Shown: positions 1 through 9,045 of the stretch, one piece after another
Numbering within the stretch: the first letter of the stretch is position 1
How the letters are laid out: each line of letters begins with the position of its first letter
NCBI GenBank assembly: GCA_017460805.1
Contig: JAFUAF010000061.1
Span: 62,001 to 126,000 of the forward strand
DNA length: 64,000 nucleotides
From: Bacillota bacterium
GTDB taxonomy: Bacteria > Bacillota > Clostridia > Lachnospirales > CAG-274
Direction of reading: 5' to 3'
Program-made: the position numbers and the translations under genes
The notes under the pieces: generated by a model
What the model was told of the DNA's origin: nothing
Database searches by the model: none
Seen by the model: the letters and a program-made list of their open reading frames with translations, nothing else

Positions 1-1
1 T

Positions 2-505
2 GATAAGGTAGTGGAGATATATGGCGGTATATATACCGTTTTTGCCGTTTCCGCACTTGAAAACGAGGGAATAGAGCCTCTTTTTAAACATCTTGAAAAC
101 AAGGTTTCCGTACTTGCGGGGCCTTCGGGTGTCGGTAAATCAAGTCTGATAAACAGACTTATTCCGGGAGAAAAAAGACAAACGGGCGAGATAAGCCGCA
201 AAATAGAACGCGGAAAGCATACCACAAGACAGGTCGAACTGCTTGAAGCGGGGGAAAACACATATATCGTGGATTCTCCGGGTTTCACGTCACTTGGCAT
301 AGAAATGATACCGCCCGAAGAACTGGTGCATTGTTTCAGAGAGTTTGAGCCCTATCTTGACGGGTGCAGATTTAACGACTGCCGCCATATCGCCGAGCCC
401 GACTGCGGCCTTAAAGAACACGTCGGAAAAGAGATCTCACCCGAAAGATACGAGCGTTTTGTAAAGCTGTACGAAATGCTTTGCGATGCGGGACAAAACT
501 ATTAA
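2..505 (+). CDS. rsgA: Ribosome small-subunit GTPase RsgA (C-terminal part, cut by window edge)
   Basis: This is the circularly permuted GTPase that helps mature the 30S ribosomal subunit. The reading frame is open to the left window edge, so the OB-fold N-terminus lies outside. What is visible is the P-loop GPSGVGKSSLINRL, the DSPGF switch motif, and the C-terminal zinc-binding stretch with the Cys-x4-Cys-x-His-x6-Cys pattern (CRFNDCRHIAEPDC) typical of RsgA. It lies 12 bases upstream of rpe, and thiN follows; rsgA-rpe-thiN is a common Firmicute arrangement. The family assignment is secure; only the truncation limits it. Confidence 0.96.
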   Translation, partial: DKVVEIYGGIYTVFAVSALENEGIEPLFKHLENKVSVLAGPSGVGKSSLINRLIPGEKRQTGEISRKIERGKHTTRQVELLEAGENTYIVDSPGFTSLGIEMIPPEELVHCFREFEPYLDGCRFNDCRHIAEPDCGLKEHVGKEISPERYERFVKLYEMLCDAGQNY

Positions 506-517
506 AGGAGACGAAGA

Positions 518-1168
518 ATGTATAAGCTTTCACCCTCGCTTTTGTCATGCGATTTTACAAGACTTGGCGAAGAAATAAAAATTCTGGAGCAGAATAATGT
601 GCCATATGCGCATATTGACGTAATGGACGGTATTTTTGTGCCGAATATATCAATAGGCATACCCGTTGTGGAATGTCTGAGAAAAATAACGGATATCGTG
701 CTTGACACACACCTTATGATAGACAGACCCGAACGCTATATAAAGCAGTTTGCGGCAGCAGGCTCGGATATAATAAATTTCCATGTTGAAGCTACAGAGA
801 GATCGTCGGAGATAATAGACGAGATACATTCTTTGGGCAAACTTGCGGGCATAACGATAAAGCCGAAAACAAGCCCCGAAGTTATACTGCCTTATCTCGA
901 TAAGGTCGATCTGGTGCTTGTTATGAGTGTTGAGCCGGGTTTCGGCGGTCAGGGTCTTATTCCCGAAACACTTGATAATGTCAGACGGCTTGCCGATATA
1001 AAGAAAAAGAACGGCTATAAGTTTGAACTTGAGATAGACGGCGGCGTAAAACTCGATAATCTTGAAGAGGTAAAGCAGGCAGGGGCGGAAGTCATAGTTG
1101 CGGGTTCTGCTGTATTCAAAGGCGATACAGCCGCAAATATAAAGGCTTTTCAGTCCATGCTGAGGTAA
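518..1168 (+). CDS. rpe: Ribulose-phosphate 3-epimerase
   Basis: Interconverts ribulose 5-phosphate and xylulose 5-phosphate in the cytosolic pentose phosphate pathway. The 216-residue length fits the family. The TIM-barrel signatures are in order: LSPSLLSCDF at the N-terminus, HIDVMDG, HLMI, VMSVEPGFGGQ and the phosphate-binding DGGV and AGSAVF near the end. The start ATG follows a clear AAAGGAG site. It sits between rsgA and thiN with gaps of 12 and 4 bases, so it is probably co-transcribed with both. Confidence 0.97.
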   Translation: MYKLSPSLLSCDFTRLGEEIKILEQNNVPYAHIDVMDGIFVPNISIGIPVVECLRKITDIVLDTHLMIDRPERYIKQFAAAGSDIINFHVEATERSSEIIDEIHSLGKLAGITIKPKTSPEVILPYLDKVDLVLVMSVEPGFGGQGLIPETLDNVRRLADIKKKNGYKFELEIDGGVKLDNLEEVKQAGAEVIVAGSAVFKGDTAANIKAFQSMLR

Positions 1169-1172
1169 ATAT

Positions 1173-1793
1173 ATGAAGGTACTTATTATAGGCAGCGGAG
1201 ATTTCTGCTGCCCTTCTGATTTTACACAAAGATGTGTGATAGCCTGTGACGGCGGGCTTGATCACTGTATGAAAAACGGCATAGAGCCCGACTATATACT
1301 TGGGGATTTTGATTCTGTTTCAAAAGACGGACTTGAATTTTTCAAAAATAAAGAAAAGACCGTCTATCCCGTCAAAAAGGACAAGACGGATATTGAACTT
1401 GGGTTTGAACTTGCATTTCAACTCAGTGCGGAAGATATAACGGTAACGGGAGCGCTTAGCGGGACAAGACTTGACCACACGCTATGCAATATAGAACTTT
1501 TAAAACTATGTGCGGATAAAAATATAACTGCAAGAGTAATAAACAATACCAACGAGATAATGCTGATAAAAGGCGGGCAGACGTTATCTGTCAAAAATAC
1601 GGGCCGTTATGTTTCAGTACTTCCGCTTTGTGAAAAAATAGAAGGACTTACACTTGACGGATTTGAATATCCACTTAAAGACCATGATCTTCATATCGGT
1701 TCGTCGCTTTGCATCAGCAACAGGGCAATAGGTGACAATGGTATAATTACTATAAAAAATGGCATTGCGGCTATTATTTGCGCAAAAGACTGA
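1173..1793 (+). CDS. thiN: Thiamine pyrophosphokinase
   Basis: Transfers pyrophosphate from ATP to thiamine, making the cofactor thiamine diphosphate. The 206-residue protein has the family's early ACDGGLDH and YILGDFDSV motifs, a KDKTDIELGFE stretch and GALSGTRLDHTLCNIELL, all typical of the catalytic domain, with the C-terminal thiamine-binding beta region after about residue 130. It begins 4 bases after rpe. Note that the thiamine-diphosphate enzyme IorAB is encoded in the next transcription unit, although nothing links their control. Confidence 0.94.
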   Translation: MKVLIIGSGDFCCPSDFTQRCVIACDGGLDHCMKNGIEPDYILGDFDSVSKDGLEFFKNKEKTVYPVKKDKTDIELGFELAFQLSAEDITVTGALSGTRLDHTLCNIELLKLCADKNITARVINNTNEIMLIKGGQTLSVKNTGRYVSVLPLCEKIEGLTLDGFEYPLKDHDLHIGSSLCISNRAIGDNGIITIKNGIAAIICAKD

Positions 1794-1815
1794 TTTGTTA
1801 ATTTGCATAAAATGA

Positions 1816-1844
1816 TTGACACTATTTGAAATTTGTTGTACAAT
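1816..1844 (+). promoter_or_regulatory. Sigma-A type promoter for the EAL-domain gene
   Basis: TTGACA at 1816-1821 and TACAAT at 1839-1844 are separated by 17 bases, about 48 bases ahead of the start codon at 1892. Called from sequence only. Confidence 0.75.
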
Positions 1845-1891
1845 ATTATTAGAAATATGTGTGTATCAAAAAGTAAAAGGGGGTGAAAGTC

Positions 1892-3526
1892 ATGAATAAA
1901 CTTGACGAATTGTTTGATGCTTTTGCAATAATCGGCGAAGGCAGCTATGTTTTTGTCTGCGATGTTAAAAATGATATTTCACGTTGGTCAAAAAATGCAG
2001 TGGATTATTTCGATCTTCCCGATGAATATATGAAAAATGCGGGCAGTATATGGGCTGAACACATTCATCCGGAGGACAGGGATAATTATATAAAAAGTAT
2101 AGATGATATATTTGCGGGAAAAGCGGGACACCACGATATGCAGTACAGGGCAAAGGCGAGGGACGGAAGTTATGTTGTCTGTACCTGCCGCGGTGTTGTT
2201 CTGAAAGACGAGAACGGTGCGCCGAACTTCTTCGGCGGTGCAATAAAAAATCATGGTGTATTGAGCTATATAGACAGTATTACGGGGCTCAGAAGCCTTT
2301 ATGGTTTTATAGATGATATAGATACCATACTATGGAAAAACGAGAAGACCCTTATCATGATGGTTGGATTAAGCAGCTTTTCGGGCGTAAACGATAATTT
2401 CGGTTTCAGTTTCGGCAATAAGACGCTCTGCAAACTCGGAAATATTTTGCAGAAAAAGTTTTCAAACAACGGGCGTGTTTATCGTATGGACGGAACGAAA
2501 TTTGTAGTCGCTACCAAGACCATAGAGCCCGATAAAATGAAAGAGATATATGACGAACTGAAAGACAGCGTTGTACATGACTTTTTTGTTGACGGTCAGC
2601 GCGTCAGTCTTTCTCTTAACGGCGGTGCCGTGTATGTGGATAGGTTCGACATTACAAGCGATACTATTTATTCATGTCTTAAATACGCTTATTATGAATC
2701 AAAGAGCAAACATATAGGTGAGTTTATGCTCTTTGAGGACAGTCTAAGCGACGAAGGCCGCATTATGGTCGAAAAGATAAATGTTATCCGCAACAGCATA
2801 GCGGAAAACTGCAAGGGCTTTTATCTGTGCTATCAGCCGATAGTAAATGCAAACACGGAAAAGTTAAAGGGAATGGAAGCGCTTATCCGCTGGAAGGACG
2901 ATAAATACGGTGTTGTGCCTCCCGTACAGTTTATATCGATACTGGAGCAGGATACTATCTTCCCCGAACTCGGAAAATGGATATTGAAGCAGGCTATGGA
3001 GGACGGAAAGATATTCCTTGAAAAATATCCCGATTTTGTGATGAATGTCAATCTTTCCTACGCACAGCTTGAAAAGCGGAATTTTGTTTCTGAGCTTTTT
3101 GAACTGCTTGACGAAACGCAGTATCCCGCAGAAAATCTTTGTCTTGAGATAACCGAGCGCTGCCGTCTGCTTGATCTGGACGTGCTTAAAAGTATGTTTG
3201 AGATATGCAGGGAACGCGGCATAAAGATCGCGCTTGACGATTTTGGAACGGGCTTTGCATCATTGGGAGTTTTGAGGGAACTTCCCGTTGATATTATAAA
3301 AATAGACAGAGAATATGTTAAAAATGTTGAAAAGAGCGAGTCAGACCAGCATACGGTCAAGTTTATATCGGAACTTGCACAGGCATTTTCGGCAGAAGTC
3401 TGCGTTGAGGGCGTAGAGACTGCCGAAATGCGTGATTTTCTGCGTAAATATCATATAGGAAGTCTTCAGGGATACTATTATTCCAAACCTGTTCCGTTTG
3501 AGGAATTTGCGGAAAAATATATGTAA
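1892..3526 (+). CDS. PAS / degenerate GGDEF / EAL cyclic-di-GMP protein
   Basis: A 544-residue signalling protein with no membrane segment. A PAS-type domain (about residues 15-125, ending in the PAC-like GAPNFFGGAIKN) is followed by a GGDEF-like domain (about 130-285) and an EAL domain (about 300-544). At the GGDEF signature the sequence is DGTKF (200-204), so diguanylate cyclase activity is unlikely. The EAL domain keeps EAL at 329-331, NVNLS, LEITE, DDFGTG from residue 449, the KID lysine, CVEGVET and the QGYYYSKP tail, so it should be an active phosphodiesterase. I chose ATG 1892 because the AGGGGG site sits correctly before it; an in-frame GTG at 1883 lies inside that site. It is monocistronic between its own promoter and terminator. 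Confidence 0.92.
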   Translation: MNKLDELFDAFAIIGEGSYVFVCDVKNDISRWSKNAVDYFDLPDEYMKNAGSIWAEHIHPEDRDNYIKSIDDIFAGKAGHHDMQYRAKARDGSYVVCTCRGVVLKDENGAPNFFGGAIKNHGVLSYIDSITGLRSLYGFIDDIDTILWKNEKTLIMMVGLSSFSGVNDNFGFSFGNKTLCKLGNILQKKFSNNGRVYRMDGTKFVVATKTIEPDKMKEIYDELKDSVVHDFFVDGQRVSLSLNGGAVYVDRFDITSDTIYSCLKYAYYESKSKHIGEFMLFEDSLSDEGRIMVEKINVIRNSIAENCKGFYLCYQPIVNANTEKLKGMEALIRWKDDKYGVVPPVQFISILEQDTIFPELGKWILKQAMEDGKIFLEKYPDFVMNVNLSYAQLEKRNFVSELFELLDETQYPAENLCLEITERCRLLDLDVLKSMFEICRERGIKIALDDFGTGFASLGVLRELPVDIIKIDREYVKNVEKSESDQHTVKFISELAQAFSAEVCVEGVETAEMRDFLRKYHIGSLQGYYYSKPVPFEEFAEKYM

Positions 3527-3537
3527 ATATGCACAAG

Positions 3538-3572
3538 ATAATAGGGGCTTTTCGGCCTCTATTATTTTTTTA
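3538..3572 (+). terminator. Rho-independent terminator after the EAL gene
   Basis: An 11-pair stem (ATAATAGGGGC with GGCCTCTATTAT, one wobble) is followed by a run of seven T. Confidence 0.88.
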
Positions 3573-3593
3573 CAAAAATCCATAAAATTAACC

Positions 3594-3622
3594 TTGATTA
3601 TTGTTGTAAAATTAGTTATAAT
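3594..3622 (+). promoter_or_regulatory. Promoter of the aryl/acyl-CoA operon
   Basis: TTGATT at 3594-3599 and TATAAT at 3617-3622, with a 17-base spacer, lie 58 bases before the ligase start codon. Confidence 0.75.
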
Positions 3623-3680
3623 GTAAGTTGAGTTTATGCGGCTGTACAAAACCGCGAAATATGGAAGGAGATTTTATTGT

Positions 3681-5327
3681 ATGCCGATAATTGATTTTCT
3701 TGAACGTAATGCTTCTTTATACGGCGACGACACGGCGCTTATAGAAGTCAACCCCGAACAGAAAGACCCGGGTAAAATAACATGGAAGGATTACGAGCTT
3801 ATTCAGCCTACTTCAAATCAGTATTTCAGACGCGAGATAAGCTGGAGCGTTTTTAACGAAAAAGCAAACCGTATGGCCAATATGCTTTTAGACCGCGGTA
3901 TACAAAAGGGCAATAAGGTGGGTATCCTTATGATGAACTGCCTTGAATGGCTGCCCATATATTTTGGTATTTTAAAGACGGGTGCCATTGCCGTACCCCT
4001 CAACTTCAGATATTCGGCAGACGAGATACTTTACTGCTCGGACCTTGCGGAACTTGATATCCTTGTTTTCGGTCCCGAGTTTATCGGCCGTATAGAGTCT
4101 GTTGTGGAAAAATTAAGCAAAAACAGGGCTCTTATCTATGTCGGCAGTTCGTGTCCGACATTTGCGGAGGACTATAACGAACTTGTTTCCTACTGTTCAA
4201 GCAAAGACCCCAAAATATATATCAGCGACGACGATTTTGCGGCTATCTATTTCTCGTCGGGTACCACAGGCTTTCCGAAGGCAATTCTTCACAGACACAG
4301 AGCGCTTGTACATTCCTGCAAGGTAGAACAAAATCATCACGGTCAGACCCGTGACGACTGTTTTTTATGTATACCCCCGCTTTATCATACGGGTGCAAAA
4401 ATGCATTGGTTCGGCAGCCTTATCTCCGGTTCTAAGGCGGTAATTTTAAAAGGCACAAAGGCAGAATATGTTTTTGATACCGTATCAAGAGAGCATTGTA
4501 CGATAGTATGGCTTCTTGTTCCGTGGGCGCAGGATATACTTGATGCGCTTGACAGCGGCAAACTGAGAATAGAAGATTACAGACTTTCACAGTGGAGACT
4601 GATGCATATCGGCGCTCAGCCCGTGCCTCCGTCACTTATAAAGCACTGGAAAGAATACTTCCCCAATCACGATTACGACACCAACTACGGCCTCAGCGAG
4701 TCTATCGGCCCCGGCTGTGTTCATCTTGGTGTTGACCATATATATAAAGTCGGTGCTATCGGCGTTCCGGGCTACGGCTGGGAGTGCAAGATAGTTGACA
4801 AGGACGGAAATGATGTAAAGCAGGGCGACGCGGGCGAACTTTGCGTAAAGGGTCCGGGCGTTATGGCCGAGTACTATAACGACCCCAAAGCTACTGTGGA
4901 AGTCCTTAAAGACGGCTGGCTTTATACGGGCGACGCGGCAATGCAGGACAAGGACGGTTTTATCTACCTTGTTGACCGCATTAAAGACGTTATCGTATCG
5001 GGCGGCGAAAACCTTTACCCCGTACAGATAGAAGATTTCCTGCGTACAAACGACAAAATACATGATGTTGCCGTTATTGGTCTTCCGGACAAACGACTTG
5101 GCGAGATCGCGGGCGCTATTATCCAGCTTAAAGAGGGAGTAGAATGCACAGAAGATGAGATAAATGAATTTTGTCTTGCTCTGCCGCGCTACAAGCGTCC
5201 CAAGAAAGTCATTTTTGCCGATGTACCGAGAAACCCCACCGGCAAGATCGAGAAACCACTTCTTCGCAAAAAATATGGCAAAGAATATCTTGTTGCCTTT
5301 GAAAACGAAGAACATTTCAACGAATAA
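3681..5327 (+). CDS. AMP-forming acyl/aryl-CoA ligase
   Basis: A 548-residue member of the ANL adenylating superfamily that activates a carboxylic acid with ATP and couples it to CoA. The AMP-binding P-loop SSGTTGFPK begins at residue 192, followed by the NYGLSES motif, YTGDAAMQDKDGFIYLVDR and the catalytic lysine in PTGKIEK (K522). I chose ATG 3681 because of the GGAAGGAG site just before it; an in-frame upstream start at 3636 has no such site. The acid cannot be read from sequence. Its place ahead of iorAB and a phenylacetate-CoA ligase suggests aromatic or branched acids from amino acid breakdown, but a medium- or long-chain fatty acid ligase is equally possible. Confidence 0.88.
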   Translation: MPIIDFLERNASLYGDDTALIEVNPEQKDPGKITWKDYELIQPTSNQYFRREISWSVFNEKANRMANMLLDRGIQKGNKVGILMMNCLEWLPIYFGILKTGAIAVPLNFRYSADEILYCSDLAELDILVFGPEFIGRIESVVEKLSKNRALIYVGSSCPTFAEDYNELVSYCSSKDPKIYISDDDFAAIYFSSGTTGFPKAILHRHRALVHSCKVEQNHHGQTRDDCFLCIPPLYHTGAKMHWFGSLISGSKAVILKGTKAEYVFDTVSREHCTIVWLLVPWAQDILDALDSGKLRIEDYRLSQWRLMHIGAQPVPPSLIKHWKEYFPNHDYDTNYGLSESIGPGCVHLGVDHIYKVGAIGVPGYGWECKIVDKDGNDVKQGDAGELCVKGPGVMAEYYNDPKATVEVLKDGWLYTGDAAMQDKDGFIYLVDRIKDVIVSGGENLYPVQIEDFLRTNDKIHDVAVIGLPDKRLGEIAGAIIQLKEGVECTEDEINEFCLALPRYKRPKKVIFADVPRNPTGKIEKPLLRKKYGKEYLVAFENEEHFNE

Positions 5328-5386
5328 GAGTATTTCGAGATGTGTGTGAAACAAAGGGAAAAACTTTATTTTAAGGAGAAAAAGAA

Positions 5387-7132
5387 ATGAAAGAGATAAT
5401 GTTGGGCAATAAAGCCTTTGCGCGCGGTCTTTACGAGGCAGGCGCAGCTCTTGTAAGCTCCTATCCAGGTACTCCCAGTACGGAAGTAACCGAGGAAGCG
5501 GCAAAGTACGACGAGATATACTGTGAGTGGGCACCTAATGAAAAGGTAGCTATGGAGGTCGCTTTCGGCGCAAGTCTTGCGGGCAAAAGAAGTTTCTGCG
5601 GTATGAAGCACGTTGGTCTTAATGTAGCGGCCGACCCGCTTTTCACTATTTCCTACACGGGTGTAAACGGCGGTATGATAATCTGTGTTGCAGACGACCC
5701 GGGTATGCATTCTTCGCAGAATGAGCAGGATTCAAGACATTATGCCATAGCATCAAAGGTTCCCATGCTTGAACCGTCAAATTCACGCGAAAGCCTTGAA
5801 TTTGCAAAGCTTGCTTATGAGATTTCAGAGCAGTATGATACACCCGTTATCATAAAAATGTGTACAAGAGTTGCACACTCGCAGAGTATTGTGGAAACAA
5901 GCGAAAGAGTTGTGCCCGAACCCAAAAAGTACGAGAAGAATATTGCAAAATACGTTATGATGCCCGGCAACGCTATTAAAAGACATCCCGTTGTTGAGCA
6001 GAGAACACTTGATCTTATAAAGTATACTGAAGAAACACCTTTAAACAGAATAGAAGAGGGTACCGACAAGTCTGTCGGCATCATTACTTCAAGCACATGC
6101 TATCAGTATACAAAAGAGGCTGTGGGCGACAAATACCCTGTTTTAAAGCTTGGTATGGTCAATCCTCTGCCTGTTGAAAAGATAAAGAACTTTGCAAAGT
6201 CCGTAGATAAAGTCATCGTTATTGAGGAACTTGATCCCATAATTGAAACACACTGTAAAAATATCGGTGTTGAGGTTACGGGCAAGGAGCTTTTCTCTTT
6301 ACTCGGAGAATTCTCTCAGTCGGTAGTTGCAAAGGCACTCGGTATGCCAGAAAAAGAAGCCTGTCCCGCAATAGAGGGACTTCCCGTAAGACCTCCCGTT
6401 ATGTGTGCGGGCTGCCCTCACAGAGGTTTATTCTATACACTTTCAAAGCATAAATTAAGAGTTTTGGGCGATATAGGCTGCTATACACTTGGCGCAGTTG
6501 CACCTTTAAGTGCTACGGATATGACACTTTGCATGGGCGCATCCATAAGCTCGCTTCACGGCTTCAACAAGGCTATGGGCGAGGAAAGCGAAAAGAATAC
6601 GGTTTGTGTTATCGGTGATTCCACATTTATGCACTCGGGTATGACAAGCCTTGCAAATATTGCTTACAACCAGAGCAATTCTACAGTCATTATCCTTGAT
6701 AACTCTATCACGGGTATGACAGGTCATCAGCAGAACCCCACAACGGGTTATAATATCAAGGGCGACCCCGCAGGAAAGATAGACCTTGAAGCGCTTTGCC
6801 GTTCTATGGGCTTTAACCGTGTTGCAGTTGTCGATCCTTATGACCTTGCAGAGACCGAGAGAGTTATCAAAGAAGAACTTGCGGCAGACGAGGCTTCTGT
6901 TATCATCAGCAGACGTCCCTGCGCACTTTTGAAATATGTTAAGCATAAACCTTCTCTCCATGTTGATACGGACAAGTGTAAGAGCTGCCGTGCCTGCATG
7001 AAGATAGGCTGCCCCGCTATAAGCTTTAAAGAGGGCAAAGCACACGTTGACAATACGCTTTGCGTTGGATGTGGTGTTTGCCAGCAGCTTTGCAAATTTG
7101 ATGCTTTAGTTGACGAAGGGGGTAATGTATGA
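5387..7132 (+). CDS. iorA: Indolepyruvate:ferredoxin oxidoreductase, alpha subunit
   Basis: The large subunit of a thiamine-diphosphate and iron-sulfur enzyme that interconverts aromatic 2-oxoacids (indolepyruvate, phenylpyruvate and similar) and aryl-acetyl-CoA, with ferredoxin as electron carrier. At 581 residues it has the usual length. The N-terminal pyrimidine-binding domain (SSYPGTPSTEV) is followed by a central domain, then the diphosphate-binding domain with CAGCPHRG and GDSTFMHSG...NSITGMTGHQ. Two [4Fe-4S] motifs sit at the C-terminus from residue 531 (CKSCRACMKIGCP and CVGCGVCQQLC). It overlaps iorB by 4 bases, giving a coupled pair. Confidence 0.96.
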   Translation: MKEIMLGNKAFARGLYEAGAALVSSYPGTPSTEVTEEAAKYDEIYCEWAPNEKVAMEVAFGASLAGKRSFCGMKHVGLNVAADPLFTISYTGVNGGMIICVADDPGMHSSQNEQDSRHYAIASKVPMLEPSNSRESLEFAKLAYEISEQYDTPVIIKMCTRVAHSQSIVETSERVVPEPKKYEKNIAKYVMMPGNAIKRHPVVEQRTLDLIKYTEETPLNRIEEGTDKSVGIITSSTCYQYTKEAVGDKYPVLKLGMVNPLPVEKIKNFAKSVDKVIVIEELDPIIETHCKNIGVEVTGKELFSLLGEFSQSVVAKALGMPEKEACPAIEGLPVRPPVMCAGCPHRGLFYTLSKHKLRVLGDIGCYTLGAVAPLSATDMTLCMGASISSLHGFNKAMGEESEKNTVCVIGDSTFMHSGMTSLANIAYNQSNSTVIILDNSITGMTGHQQNPTTGYNIKGDPAGKIDLEALCRSMGFNRVAVVDPYDLAETERVIKEELAADEASVIISRRPCALLKYVKHKPSLHVDTDKCKSCRACMKIGCPAISFKEGKAHVDNTLCVGCGVCQQLCKFDALVDEGGNV

Positions 7133-7707
7133 TGCAGACAGTTAATATTATGATAGTAGGTGTCGGCGGACAGGGTTCTCTGCTTGCCAGCAAACTTCTC
7201 GGCCATGTTGTAATGACAAAGGGCTATGATGTAAAAGTGTCGGAAGTACACGGTATGAGCCAGCGAGGCGGAAGTGTTGTAACTTACGTTCGTTTTGGCG
7301 ATAAGGTGTATTCTCCCGTTATCGACAAGGGCGAAGCCGATTACATTATCTCGTTTGAGGTGCTTGAAGCGGCTCGTTATCTTCCTTTCCTTAAAAAAGG
7401 CGGAAAAATTATCGTAAACGCACAGGAGATAGACCCCATGCCCGTTATCACGGGTGCTGCGCAGTATCCCGAAAATCTGCTTGACAAAATGTCGGCAGCA
7501 GGTGCTGATGTAAGCGCTATGGACGCTCTTTCACTTGCAAACGAGGCGGGCAGTCCTAAAGCCGCAAATATTGCATTAATGGGAAGATTTTCCAAATTCT
7601 TTGGCGACATTACGGAGGAAGAATGGCTTAATTCGCTTGAAGCCTGCGTACCGCCCAAGTTCTTGGAATTAAATAAAAAAGCATTTTACTTAGGAAGAAA
7701 TTCCTAA
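7129..7707 (+). CDS. iorB: Indolepyruvate:ferredoxin oxidoreductase, beta subunit
   Basis: The small gamma-type subunit partnering IorA, 192 residues. It shows the GVGGQGSLLASKLLG nucleotide-like loop at the N-terminus and SEVHGMSQRGGSVVTYVRFG, both diagnostic of the pyruvate ferredoxin oxidoreductase gamma family. The start is either ATG 7129 or ATG 7132, both overlapping the iorA stop, so translation is coupled. A 2-oxoacid reductase needs both subunits, and the pairing makes the assignment firm. Confidence 0.95.
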   Translation: MMQTVNIMIVGVGGQGSLLASKLLGHVVMTKGYDVKVSEVHGMSQRGGSVVTYVRFGDKVYSPVIDKGEADYIISFEVLEAARYLPFLKKGGKIIVNAQEIDPMPVITGAAQYPENLLDKMSAAGADVSAMDALSLANEAGSPKAANIALMGRFSKFFGDITEEEWLNSLEACVPPKFLELNKKAFYLGRNS

Positions 7708-7725
7708 AACCACAGGAGAAAAGAT

Positions 7726-9045
7726 ATGAGTAATTATTTTAACCCCGAAATTGAAACGATGCCTGTTGAAGACATTAAAAAGCTTCAGAGCGAAAGACTT
7801 GTCGAGCAGGTGAAGCACGTTTACAACAACGTGAAATTCTATAAAAAGAAAATGGATGCGGCAGGCGTAAAGCCCGAGGATATCAAAGGCATTGAAGACC
7901 TGCATAAGCTTCCTTTTATTACGAAAGACGATCTGCGTGACCAGTATCCCTACGGTTTTGTTGGCGTACCTATGAAAGACTGTGTAAGAATACAGTCAAC
8001 AAGCGGTACAACAGGCAGACGTGTGGTATCTTTCTATACACAGGACGATTTGGATATTTGGGAGACCTGCTGTGCAAGAGCACTTGTTGCCGCAGGTGCA
8101 ACAAACGAGGATGTTGTTCATGTAAGTTACGGTTATGGCCTTTTTACGGGCGGTCCCGGGCTTAACGGAGGCTCGCACAAACTTGGTTCGCTTACTTTGC
8201 CTATGTCATCGGGTAATACCGACAGACAGATACAGTTTATGATGGATCTTGGTTCTACCGTGCTTTGCTGTACTCCGTCTTATGCTGCTTACCTTGGCGA
8301 AAGTATCAGAGAACGCGGTGTAAAAAGCAAGATCAGACTTAAAATGGGTATCTTCGGTGCAGAAGCATGGACAGAGGAAATGCGCCGCAATATCGAGCGC
8401 TCCTTGGGTATCAAGGCTTACGATATCTATGGACTTACCGAAATAAGCGGCCCGGGTGTTTCTTTCGAGTGTAAGGAACAGCGCGGTATGCACATAAACG
8501 AAGACCATTTTATTGCAGAGATAATAAATCCCGTTACGGGCGAAGTTCTCCCCGAGGGCGAAAAGGGCGAACTTGTATTCACTTGTCTTACAAAGAAGGG
8601 CTTCCCGCTTTTAAGATACAGAACAAGGGATATCTGTGTCCTTTCAAGAAAGAAATGCTCCTGCGGCAGAACCTTCATCAGAATGAGCAAGCCTTTGGGC
8701 AGAAGTGATGATATGATGGTCGTTAAGGGTGTTAATGTATTCCCGTCACAGATAGAAACGGTTCTTCTTGCAAACGGTTATGAAGCCAACTATCAGCTTA
8801 TCGTTGACAGAAAGAACAACTCCGATACTATCGCTTGTGACGTTGAGTGGCTTCCCGATAACGAGCCCAAGGACGTTATGGATAAGATCGAGCGCGAGGG
8901 TAAGCTTGTTGCCAAGCTTAAATCAATGCTCGGCATAGCTGTAAAGGTTAAACTTGTAGAGCCCAAGTCCATACCGAGAAGTGAGGGCAAGGCAGTCAGA
9001 ATTATTGACAAACGTCACTTGTATGAAGAGAATACACTGAAATGA
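7726..9045 (+). CDS. paaK: Phenylacetate-CoA ligase
   Basis: A 439-residue ANL ligase of the PaaK type, shorter than general acyl-CoA ligases as expected. Recognisable motifs are the N-terminal YNNVKFYKKKMDAAG segment, the ATP loop STSGTTGRRV, YGLTEISGPG, RYRTRDIC, and the C-terminal GRSDDMMVVKGVNVFPSQIE. It forms aryl-acetyl-CoA, which is the CoA thioester that IorAB makes or uses. Directly downstream of iorB with its own GGAG site and 18-base gap, and overlapping the next gene by 4 bases. The linkage supports either energy recovery from aromatic amino acids or their synthesis by reductive carboxylation; direction is inference. Confidence 0.94.
   Translation: MSNYFNPEIETMPVEDIKKLQSERLVEQVKHVYNNVKFYKKKMDAAGVKPEDIKGIEDLHKLPFITKDDLRDQYPYGFVGVPMKDCVRIQSTSGTTGRRVVSFYTQDDLDIWETCCARALVAAGATNEDVVHVSYGYGLFTGGPGLNGGSHKLGSLTLPMSSGNTDRQIQFMMDLGSTVLCCTPSYAAYLGESIRERGVKSKIRLKMGIFGAEAWTEEMRRNIERSLGIKAYDIYGLTEISGPGVSFECKEQRGMHINEDHFIAEIINPVTGEVLPEGEKGELVFTCLTKKGFPLLRYRTRDICVLSRKKCSCGRTFIRMSKPLGRSDDMMVVKGVNVFPSQIETVLLANGYEANYQLIVDRKNNSDTIACDVEWLPDNEPKDVMDKIEREGKLVAKLKSMLGIAVKVKLVEPKSIPRSEGKAVRIIDKRHLYEENTLK

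Noticed and set aside
4632-5534. 300-codon minus-strand frame over the acyl-CoA ligase end
   Set aside because: Antisense shadow of the ligase and iorA start; composition and lack of motifs argue against coding.
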